This document shows positions 55,169 through 64,000 of a DNA stretch of 64,000 bases, one piece after another. Made by a program: the position numbers and the translations under genes. The DNA is from Petunia secreta. Taxonomy: Eukaryota > Streptophyta > Magnoliopsida > Solanales > Solanaceae. The notes below the pieces were generated by a model. The model was given only the letters and a program-made list of their open reading frames with translations. It made no database searches and was not told where the DNA came from. The DNA lies in assembly GCA_029990175.1 (NCBI GenBank), contig JARKIP010000033.1, positions 13,437,001 to 13,501,000 of the forward strand. The letters run 5' to 3'. Positions within the stretch are counted from its first letter, which is position 1, and each line of letters opens with the position of its first letter.

Positions 55169-58167
55169 TGTCATACCCATTTTGGACTCAACTCGGGGCG
55201 AGTCGGGTTTCGGATTTGACTGGGTGAACTCGTTTGAGTTAAGGTTTTGGAGTCGCCAGCTAATATAGATTCGAAGGCGTATTAGGTCACCTAAGCGTCT
55301 AAAGTTAAGTTCAAAAGGTCTACTAGTCTGCCTCAGAGATTCTATGTGAGTAAGAAGTCCAAGTGACTCAGGGAAGAAGGTGTTAGGCACTTCCCTGAGT
55401 CCCACCAAAAGGTGGTTTCTGTCTGAGTCTTAATCTTGGGATGTAAACAGTGTATATTATCATATAAATACTAACTTGGATTTAACATTTGAGCTAAGAT
55501 ATAACATGCTTCTACACACACATACAAACAGTTTTCACATTCGGCCTCGGTTTTGAGCCTAGTCATGTCTACGGCCTCTAATATCATTAGCCTAATCGTA
55601 AACAAGTGTTATAGGTGTTCAATCTTGACTTGTACACACAACTAACATGTTGGAGAAGATTGTCTGTTTAAATAGTCTATTTGTTAGAAAAAGGGACCAA
55701 AAAGGGGTTTGTTTTAAAACAAAATGTCGGCTCATTTATGGTCGGTGTGACTCGTCATTAATTGTCGAGCCCTAACCTTAATGGCCTTTTTTGTGTAGGT
55801 TTCGGATTTAAAAATATTTATAGGCAAAGGGGGGTTGTTTTGGAAAGATGAGTTCACAGAAGCACATAAGAGCAAATAAGGGCTATCACACATAATAGTA
55901 CTTATATATAGATATAGGCATGCAATTATATGTCCTAAGAAATAGTTGTATCTTTAGAAAAATCATTTTAAAGTGTACAACTGACCCCATGAACATTATA
56001 CGCCCTCATACACTATTAGATTAGCGTGTAAGAGTGTTTGAGTATCAAAAACATTTTATATACGTATACAGGCCATCTTTGAAAGGTTTACTGGGCCTGG
56101 ACTATTTGCGTAAGAATAGAAACAGTTTTAAACACATGAAAAGGCCTGAGGCTGAAAACGTTATGGGCCTGATCTGCTTGCATAAAAAACACATAAAAAA
56201 TGGTCTGCTTCAAAAAAGGTCCAATTTTAATAAGTAGAACACATATAGTTCCCGTTTACCAAAAATTTAGCTAGTAACACTAACTAATCATGCTTTTGGG
56301 CTCCTAAAGTGTACAGATCCTCAAGAAAAGTGGCAATTAAATCATGCCGTCAGTTTTCACAAAGAAATAACTCAGAACCATTTTTAGTCTATTCTTTAAA
56401 CATGATGCAATACATACAGGGAGGAAGAGAGTAAGAAAATGGCCCCTGGGTAGCAAGTTTGGTACAACCTCATGGTTGCACCCCTGTTTTAAGAAGATAC
56501 AGACAGGGTACCTAGTAAATATACAAGTTTTGGACAATTTCTAAAGGAAAGGACACAAGCCACAAGTTCAAATTTATCTAGTTCACCTAGAGTTCCAAGT
56601 TATACTCAATAAACAGCCATAGGATCAAAATCTAATCACCACAGTCCTAGAATCAACTTAAAAAAAAAGAGTCTAGATCCTGACTCTCTCAAGCCTCGAG
56701 GAGTACCAGGCCATAGCTTGGTCAGTTAAGAAATTCTAAATAACCTGCAAACAGAAAATCAACCAGGGAAAAGGGAAGGGGGAAAGACCTGGGCAAAAGA
56801 GAGGTCTGCCAGAAGTAAGTGCAGTCAAGTGCACCTTTTGCTGTGATTACAGAGGTTCGGAGCATAGGTAAGTCATACTAGTGATCCTAAGGAACAAGGG
56901 ATGGGGCAAGATCATATTAAGAGAACATACACACACACAGGTGTCCTAGTTAGTTAGAGTTTGAGAAACAGTCTCACTTGTTTAGATTTCACCTTCATTA
57001 GCAATCATAGGTAAGGTTTCAAAAAGGCCTAAGTTCCTTTAAGATGACTAGTGCACCCAGAACCCAAAACAAGACCAAGTAGGCAGGTAGTTTAAAAGAG
57101 ACAGAAATAGGATAAGCACATGCAGACATGCATAGTTGCAAACAAATAAGTGTGGGTGAGAGATTCCTTTCTTGAAAGCTTATGGAATTAAAGTGAATAT
57201 AGACAAAAAGAAGGGCATGATTAGCACAGACAGTGATGACTCCCAGTGAGTCCAGAAAAATTGAAGGTAAAGATCTATGTAGAATTTTATTAAGTGTGCT
57301 AGTGTTGTCTCTGAGTTTTTAGTGCTCATAAACTTGTCCCTCTAGGTTGAAAAGAAGTCAGTTTAAATAGGTGTGAGGGATACCTAATTCTAACGGGTAA
57401 AAAAAACAAAGAAGGCAAAGAAATATTACTTCCAAAGTTAGGGAAATCAGTCTAGTATCTTTCCCATATATAGACCAGTCAAAAAAATTGTTGCGGACGA
57501 CGAGGGGCGTCCAATTATACCAGTTTTCCCAATTTCCACCAGCCGATTTAGCCGGAACGGCCATCGACAGAGATGGCGATTGAAATCGCCAAAAAGGAGA
57601 GAGAGAGAGAGTCCGGGACAGGGGTGTGAAAAAAATGGGAAATATTTTGGGGGTTTTGGGGTGTAGAAACAAAGGAAATTAATTTGGACCGTTGGATCAC
57701 CTACGTGGACGATCAGGATCGATCCACGTAGGCATGACATGTAAAAAATAGGCTGATGTGTTTGCCTTATGTATATATGCGTGAATATATGTATAATATA
57801 TTATATAAATGGAATAAAATAGGTATAAAATGGTATAAAATAGTATAAAATGGATTCAAAGTGATATGAAAATTATAGGAAAATTAGGAAATTAATTTTA
57901 AAATGTTAGGAAGGCTAAAATGCCTAAAAATTGTAATTTTGAGGCTTGAAACAATTTTGAAGGTTTCGTCAAAAATAGGAGTAATTGTAGAAAATTGCCA
58001 AATAGCTATGGTTTGAGACGATACTTTTGAAAATGGCCTTAATTGCCAGGGTATTATGAGAAGGTAATTTTGAAGATAACAGACAAGGTAGGAATGGATA
58101 CACAAGTGCGTATAAATTCAAGAACGATTGATTATGAAAATAGGAGGGACAAAATTGGATGTCAACA
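55169..58167 (-). repeat. 3' LTR of Ogre-3
   Basis: 2999 bp. The GTTTTGGAGTCGCCAGCTAAT and GGCGTATTAGG words near the left end match the Ogre-1 LTR (GAGTTGGAGTCGCCACCTAA). A run of GA repeats lies at 57596-57611. No coding content recognised. Confidence 0.87.
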
Positions 58168-58184
58168 GCTGCCCCTCTTTGCAT
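58168..58184 (-). other. Polypurine tract of Ogre-3
   Basis: Reads ATGCAAAGAGGGGCAGC on the - strand directly before TGTTGACATCC. Confidence 0.78.
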
Positions 58185-58439
58185 GGGGATGATGCAAGAG
58201 TCTGCGGGCAAAGATGTTGACAGTGCGGCCAATTTTGTCATGGCTATAGGAGAGCCGATGACTTAAAAGGATGTAGGGTGTTAGGCTGAGATATTTTCTT
58301 TTCTTGGGGTATGTCTCCTGCAATGAAAAATGTGTTTGCAATATGATGTGTATATATATAAAACGTACCTTTCCGCCAGGCTTGATTTTCTTTCCAGGAT
58401 TATTGCAATATGAGATTGTGTTTGCCATGCCGTAATTGC

Positions 58440-59095
58440 GTGTCTTTTGCTGCCAAATGTTAGATTCGACATTCGGTTGTACGCCCTCTATCTGTGCATC
58501 AGGCTGTGTACCCTCTGCAAAGCAAAGAAAAAAATAGACATGCAAGCCGATATCGGGCTATGTACCCTCAATCGGCGCTTCGAGTTGTGTGACCTCAGCT
58601 AATTTAAAATGCAAATCGATATTGGGTTGTGTGCCCTCAATCGACGCCTCGGGTTGTATGCCCTCAGCTAATTTAAAATGACAAATTGATATCAGGCTTT
58701 GTACCCTCAATCGACGCTTTGGGTTGTGTGCCCTCAGAAATGACAAAACGATATCGGGTTGTGTACCCTCGATCGACGCTTCGGGTTGTGTGCCCTCAGT
58801 TAATTTAAAATGACAAATTGATATCGGGCTGTGTACCCTTAACCGACGCCTCGTGTTGTGTGCCCTCAGCTAATTTAAAATGAAAAATCGATATCGGAGT
58901 GTGTAACCTCAATCGATGCCTCGGGTTGTGTGCCCTCAGATGATTTAAAATGACAAATCGATATCGGGTTGTGTGCCCTCAATTGACGCTTCGGGTTGTG
59001 TGCCCTCAGCTAATTTAAAATCACAAATCGATATCGGGCTGTGTACCCTCAATCGACGCTTCGGGTTGTGTGCCCTCAGCTAATTTAAAATGACA
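58440..59095 (-). repeat. ~69-bp minisatellite in the Ogre-3 3' UTR (about 9 copies)
   Basis: Same family and orientation as 6425-7260: GGGTTGTGTGCCCTCAGCTA and TCGATATCGGGCTGTGTACC alternate with AATCGACGCTTC. Units recur near 58597, 58664, 58799, 58866, 58935, 59005 and 59075; one unit near 58735 is truncated. Confidence 0.9.
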
Positions 59096-59499
59096 AACCT
59101 TTGCCGAAGATTATCTTTGTTGTGCATTGTTGATTTAGGTATCTCTCGTGCCTGCATCCATTAGTGAGTTGTACGGGGGGTTTGGTTTGTGCATTCTTGG
59201 CTTGTTTCGCGTTCGCTGTCCACGAGCGCCGGGATCTTGGCTGAACTGATGGGGATATGTATAAAATAGTGTAAAGTTCAAATGGTTTTGAAAAATTTTT
59301 ATAAGAAAGAAGAATGAAAATAAATTGTTTTATCCCATTGAGTCACAAATCGCGTTGTGTGAAGCCAAAGTTGTCGTCCTTTTTGCTGTTCCAAATGAAT
59401 TTTGAGGGCGCCCTTAAAATTCTGCCCCAGTTTGCATTTGAAATTTTTGAGAGGTCCTCACCTCTCAAAAATTTCTGCCCTAGTGTCAACTATGTTTGC
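59096..59499 (-). other. Ogre-3 3' UTR beyond the array
   Basis: Non-coding sequence sharing the CTGCCCCAGT block with Ogre-1. Nothing else recognised. Confidence 0.55.
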
Positions 59500-60367
59500 T
59501 GTAACGACCCTAAAATAGTCGTTACGGGATCCGGGACCTCGATTTGCATGTCGACAGTCCCAAAAGCTCCGTTAGGTCATTTATGACCCGTCTGTGAAAT
59601 CTGAGTCGAAACGGAGTCCGTTTGATAGGTTTTCGAGAAAAGGATCCGTTTATGAAATTCCGGAAAGGAATTTGGAGTTTCGATAGGTCGTTTTGAGTAA
59701 ACGAACCCCGATGGAAAATCCGAGCGCACCGTTAGGTCCATCTCGTCATTTATGATATGTAGCAACCTTCAAAATTGAAAACGGACCTCGTTTGATAGGA
59801 CTTTTGATAAAGTCCCCGTTTCGGAAGTTTAAAAGAGTTAAAAGAGGTTTCTGAGCTCGATTTGAGCAAATGAGCTCCGATGAGAGATCCGAAAGTTCCG
59901 TTAGGTTCGTATAGTTATTTGTGACTTGTAGCAACTTTCGAAATTGGATTCCGAGGTCGTTTGGTTAAATTTCGCTATTTTGGCGAAAGTCGAAAATTGA
60001 ACCTTTGCCGTGGGACCCACTTTTTGAGTTCTGGAGGTCCGAATTGAGTTCCGTCTTGACGAGCATGTCTCCCAAGTATTTTATGGATTGTGAGCAAAAT
60101 TTGGGATCATTCCGAGCTTCGTAGGGTCCCGTTTTGCCCCTAAAATACTAGAAAATCTGGTGCGACTTTTCTGTTCTGTTTTGGCGCAAATAGCCGGATA
60201 AAAGCTGATTTTCCGGCCAATCCGTAAGGAATTAGGAAAAACTCAAAACATGAAAGTTGTAGCCCTTTGAGTTGTGGCTACAATGGCACCGGTTTCAGGT
60301 CATTTAGACATTCCTATCAAAAGTTATGATTTTTTTCAAAAGAAGCTGTCACAGAGGCAAAAACTGC

Positions 60368-60376
60368 TATAAAAAG
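60368..60376 (+). promoter_or_regulatory. TATA box of the Tekay-like LTR
   Basis: TATAAAAAG in TGCTATAAAAAGGCCATTTC. Donor-like CAAGGTAAGACC follows about 100 bp on and GAGGTAAGTGAG at about 60841. Confidence 0.6.
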
Positions 60377-61379
60377 GCCATTTCGGTTCATAACTTATAA
60401 AAATCATTTGGTGAGCTCTTGAGGCGATTTCTGGGTATTTCTTGAAGACCCAATCATACTTACACTCAAGGTAAGACCTTTCAATCCATCTTTAGGTTGA
60501 TTAACACAAGAATCAAAGGGTTGATTCTTGGAAATGGGTTAGAACCCTAGATTCTTAAGAATTGGGGAAAGACATCGAGCAAGGCTCGCATGTGGAATCT
60601 AAGTGTACTTTTGGACTCACGGGAGCGTGGGGAGTCCGGAAAAGTACATTTTGTAAATTTAGGGCTCGGCCCTACCCGGGGGCATTTTGGTAATTTTTAA
60701 CCTAGGATGCCTATAGGCTTAAATAGCTATAATTGAGCACTCATATGTGTTATATCTTGTCTTAATAGACCTAGTGGAGAGTCCTTCGCGGACAAGGCGA
60801 GCGGGAAAGGAGATTCTTCCCGGCATTTGAGCCCGAATTTCGAGGTAAGTGAGACTTGACCTCTATTGTGCTTGTGGACTCTTCCTTCATGCTAGTATGC
60901 TTCATGTACGCCTATATATACCTAAAAATGGTTAGGATTAATGATGTGAATTACTTGCTATTATTGTTTGTTATAAATAGCGAGATTGTGACTCGACCGA
61001 GGTATGTGCCGGTCTAAACGCTACGTCGAGGTAGCTTAAATTTATATCGTAGTAACGCTTGCTACGCCATGCTTAGATAGCAAGAACTTGGGACATGGCC
61101 GAGGATGTTGCTGGCATGTCATGATAAATGTCTTGCCGAGGATTTTGCCGGCTTTTGTATGATATTGGTACTTGATTTGTTCACGTGCCGGGTTGGGTAG
61201 TGCTGCCTATACGTAACCTTGGGTTGGACGACATGGGAGTAGGGATTGTACCCCCAAACTGTGGTCGGGTTAACCTTCGCCTTACGTTCAGCTAGCATAA
61301 CCAACCTGGGTTACGGTGACTGTGAAATATTATCGTTATTAATATTTCTGTTATTATTTCTGTTATTGTTATTAATGTC

Positions 61380-61575
61380 GTGGATATTAATACTGTTAGA
61401 GGGACACTTGACAGGGGGTGTGGTGTCGCCTATACTATGAGATGTGTCACACTTGACAGGGGGTGTGGTGTGGACACTTGATCTTTGAGATGTGACACAC
61501 TTGACAGGGGGTGTGGTGTGGTCACTTGATTTATTGAGATACGACGCACTTGACAGGGGGTGTGGTGCGATCGTA
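61380..61575 (+). repeat. Tandem array CACTTGACAGGGGGTGTGGT (4 copies)
   Basis: The 20-bp core recurs at about 61404, 61449, 61498 and 61546 with variable spacers containing TGAGATGTGACACA-type sequence. Confidence 0.85.
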
Positions 61576-62171
61576 GACAGATTTGAGATGAGCCAACGAC
61601 TACGGGTCGTTGGTCTACTTATTCATGATTGTGATAGTGACTTCGGGTCACGGTATATGGTTGATACTTAGTAGTGGTGTTGCTAGTCCATCGTAAGTCC
61701 AGGTTAGTCGGCACGGGAGTAGAGATTGGACCTCCAAACCGCCGCTGAGTTGACCTATGCCTTACGTTGGATGGGCATAATCCTTGAGACTTCTGGTTAC
61801 TACTTGTGTGTGTGGAATGTGTTACATCTATTTGTGATTTCACTACTTTATTGTATGATTACTATAGTATGTTGTTGCTTATGATGCATGTAGCGACTTG
61901 TCCCGCAAGGGTACCTTAGCGGGCCTGTCGGTGATCTTACTGGGCTTCGGCTCATAACTTACTCTGCTACGTGCGCAGGTCCTTCATCCAGTCAGCAGCC
62001 CGAACGTTAGCGGTTCCCGAGGCTTCTGAGACTTTTGATTGAGGTGAGCCGACCACACAGACCGTGGTGGCATACCGCCGGAGTCACTTAGAGATAGGAC
62101 TCAGATTTCTTTGATGTATATTCATACTTTATTGAGTCACTCTTAGAATGCTCCAATTCTTTTGTGGATAT

Positions 62172-63515
62172 TGTTGCTCCCAAACGCACACGCAAGTATA
62201 CGCGGTCGACAAGTAATAAAGTGATAAATCGAGTATCGTTCCCACGAGGACTATTCAGACTGAATTCTAGCAAACAATTTATATAAACTATTCAGGGATC
62301 TTTTTCCAATAGTGAGGATTTATTAACTAAAGAACAGTGATTAAATAGTAAAAGTGAATTCAAGCAATGGAGCAAAACTTGGTTGTTATCAGTAATACGG
62401 AGACGATCCAGGGTCAGAGTTACGAACAATCCAGTTGAGTTTTCCAATTGATTCCACTTCTTAAATCCCGGGTTACTAACTAACAGATTACATGTACCCG
62501 TGAAAACCTTTCAGTTCTTCACGGTCTATGCAGGCTACTCCAATCCCTATATGTCTATGGGTTGAATCACGTGCACGCATTAACGAATTCTGTAATTAGT
62601 TAAACTAGGCGAGCAAGTATATGTCTATCCTACTCACAAATTGGTTCCCCGATGCCCGGGTTCACAAACTAGTCCTATTCTTTCTTATTACGTAATTAAA
62701 TCCCCTCTTTCGAGTTCAATCTAAAAACCATAGATAATGCGTAATAATCGGGCCCTGACAATTACACAAGTGAAATCAAGAAAGAATAAGTAACCCGTAA
62801 TGGGATTCAGTTAATGGAAATCAATCTTCAAACATCAACCTTCATGAAATACTCTAACCCTAGAACGATATATTTAGCTACGCATACTCATAATAACAAC
62901 ACAAGGAATTGATGTAATAATGAAATAATGATGAAATAAATTAATGGAAGGAAGAAAAACCCTTGTTCTTGATGTTATGAGCTCTCAAATTTGCTCCAAA
63001 GTCTGAACTCCCATGAAAAACTAAGTAAAAGAGTATTTATAGTGTTTACAAACACCTAGTAATAAGTTAGACCCAAGCCTAGACGAAATAGGACATAAAA
63101 ACGCGCACAAGGGGCGCTATAACGGGCGCCCCGCGCCTCGGAACGCGTGAGCTTGGACAGAGGACGTCGAAATCAGCCCGCTTTGGGCCTGCGGCGCGCT
63201 GGGAAACGCGCTGGAACACTGGGCGCGGTGGGGCCCGCGGGGCATGCCCTACAGCGCCAGGCCAATTTTCGTGTTTTCTCGCTCCTTTGCTCGCTCGTGT
63301 CGTGCCTTCGTGTGCTCGATCCAATCCTCAATCAAAATCCAATCTTTTCTTGCTCAATCAAGCTCTTAAAAGCTCCAATTACACTGCATAATAACCTACA
63401 CACACACGACATAAAATCAGTGTAAAACCACATTCACAAGCTACAAAACGAGCGAATAAGGTACTAAAACGTGAGGAAATATTAAGGAAATATAGGCATA
63501 AAATGCCAAACATCA
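62172..63515 (-). repeat. 3' LTR of Athila-B
   Basis: 1344 bp, printed TGTTGCTCCC...ATCA; on the - strand it starts TGATGTTTGGC, like TGATATATTGG of the outer Athila. It contains a very GC-rich block at 63100-63250 on the upstream side of the - strand TATA box. The exact right border could be 63512 or 63515. Confidence 0.78.
63034..63041 (-). promoter_or_regulatory. TATA box of the Athila-B LTR
   Basis: TATAAATA on the - strand (CACTATAAATACTCTT), with the GC-rich block 60-220 bp upstream, the same layout as the outer Athila LTR. Confidence 0.65.
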
Positions 63516-63518
63516 CCA

Positions 63519-63550
63519 CCCCACACTTGAACCTTTGCTCGCCCTCGAGC
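63519..63550 (-). other. Athila-B polypurine-tract region
   Basis: On the - strand GCTCGAGGGCGAGCAAAGG then TTCAAGTGTGGGG, aligned with 53997-54028. Confidence 0.85.
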
Positions 63551-64000
63551 AAGTCACATCTCACTTCCCAACCTAGGTAAAACAGGTCTGCCTATGACTA
63601 CGGTTGATACCGACCATTGAACCAATGCACACATGACTACTATGGATCCACAAACATGCCAACAATTTACCAAAACCAAAAATATGAGAACAACCACCCC
63701 AAAACAACTCAAATGCACAAACTCAACTTATTGCAACCATGCTCCCACAAAATCACACCTATCTACTCAACCAAGAAACCATCAACTTCACCTATTTCAT
63801 GCAAACCATGTGCCCTCACCAAAATGAAGCAAGAGAGTGTCCCCCAAATATCACACATAACAATGAATATCAAGAATAGAATGGGGACAATAGCATAGAA
63901 AGAATTCACTCACTCTCATGAAAGTCTCACATGTCACACACAATGTACCATAGGCTTGCCCGTAGTGTAGGACTCCACTAATGTAAGCTCACTCCAATCG
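63551..64000 (-). other. Athila-B 3' untranslated region
   Basis: Non-coding, C/A-rich as printed. It includes the conserved CACTACGGGCAAGCCTA block (63952-63968, - strand). No ORF supported. Confidence 0.6.

Larger units (their letters stand above)
55169..59499 (-). mobile_element. Ogre-3: Ogre-like element, - strand, only 3' LTR and 3' UTR visible
   Basis: The LTR 55169-58167 starts TGTCATACCC and ends GTCAACA as printed; on the - strand it begins TGTTGACATCC. It is followed inward by the Ogre polypurine tract (GCTGCCCCTCTTTGCAT) and by a minisatellite shared with Ogre-1. Phrases ATTCTGCCCCAGTTTGCAT (59430-59448) and ATTTCTGCCCTAGTGTCAA (59470-59488) match Ogre-1 at 7373-7443. It is broken at 59500 by a Tekay-like LTR; its 5' part and right target duplication lie outside the window. 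Confidence 0.85.
59500..62171 (+). mobile_element. Tekay/Del-like LTR (left part), inserted in Ogre-3
   Basis: Starts TGTAACGACCCTAAAATAGT, typical of plant Tekay/Del chromovirus LTRs, directly after TTTGC of Ogre-3. A TATA box is at 60368 and a long transcribed-looking region follows. No primer-binding site or coding sequence appears before the next insertion at 62172, so only LTR is visible here. Its relation to the solo LTR at 46974 is by similar ends. Within it, GACATGGGAGTAGGGATTG (61229) and GGCACGGGAGTAGAGATTGG (61711) head two similar ~90-bp blocks. Confidence 0.72.
62172..64000 (-). mobile_element. Second Athila-like element (Athila-B), - strand, 3' end only
   Basis: The LTR (62172-63515), the CCCCACACTTGAACCTTTGC tract and part of the 3' UTR are visible; the element continues beyond the window. 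The left flank GATAT (62167-62171) is the candidate target duplication. The polypurine region and the 3' UTR block at 63952-63968 match the outer Athila element in opposite orientation, supporting the lineage. Confidence 0.8.

Overview
The window is repeat-rich plant nuclear DNA and I see no intact cellular gene. It is a stack of LTR retrotransposons inserted into one another, plus one hAT DNA transposon. The element mix (Athila and Ogre/Tat Ty3/gypsy elements, a Tekay/Del-like solo LTR, a Sirevirus Ty1/copia element, an hAT with TAGNGCTGGCAAA-like ends) and the style of the accessory ORFs suggest a large eudicot genome, most likely Solanaceae. The family-level placement is inference.

Layout. 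The oldest layer is an Athila-type element on the + strand. Its RT/RNase H occupies 3-1121 and the first half of integrase 1122-1709. Integrase resumes at 16824-17347, an env-position accessory ORF lies at about 19017-20119 and 52664-52962, and the polypurine tract and 3' LTR are at 53997-55168. Three Ogre-like elements break it. Ogre-1 (1710-16818, - strand, target duplication CCAAG) sits in integrase. Ogre-2 (20120-52658, + strand, duplication AAGTA/AAGTG) sits in the accessory ORF. Ogre-3 (55169-59499 visible, - strand) sits in the 3' LTR. Ogre-2 carries four further insertions: an hAT (22716-28475) and an unclassified 1.4-kb insert (28961-30404) in its 5' LTR, a complete Sirevirus copia element (31420-41258, duplication ATGTC) in its interior, and a solo LTR (46974-49532, duplication GCTGT) in its 3' LTR. 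Ogre-3 is broken by a Tekay-like LTR at 59500, which is broken by a second Athila-like element at 62172 that runs off the window. The deepest visible nesting is Athila > Ogre-3 > Tekay-like > Athila-like.

Coding capacity. All pol genes carry stops or frameshifts. The Ogre-like elements have no recognisable gag-pol: Ogre-1 keeps only a decayed ORF1, and Ogre-2 and the visible part of Ogre-3 keep none, so they look like non-autonomous derivatives. The Athila and Sirevirus elements each carry an extra ORF after pol that resembles the 'putative plant transposon protein' type, and each has a TATA-like box upstream of it. The hAT holds a decayed RICESLEEPER-type transposase and exon fragments resembling a receptor-like cytoplasmic kinase and a neprosin/DUF239 protein, both with splice sites, so it looks like a gene-capturing transposon.

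Most striking non-coding signals. (1) A self-complementary 11-mer GGAMCWGKTCC occurs exactly 19 times by hand count in the Sirevirus element, in LTR, gag, pol, accessory ORF and spacers, read in all three codon phases. (2) The same ~68-bp minisatellite occurs in the 3' untranslated regions of Ogre-1 and Ogre-3. (3) Other tandem arrays lie at 12170-12660, 29330-30150, 44276-45060, 47640-48550 and 61380-61570. Hand-sampled LTR divergence is roughly 6-7% for Ogre-1, 5-6% for Ogre-2 and 1% for the Sirevirus element, which fits the nesting order.
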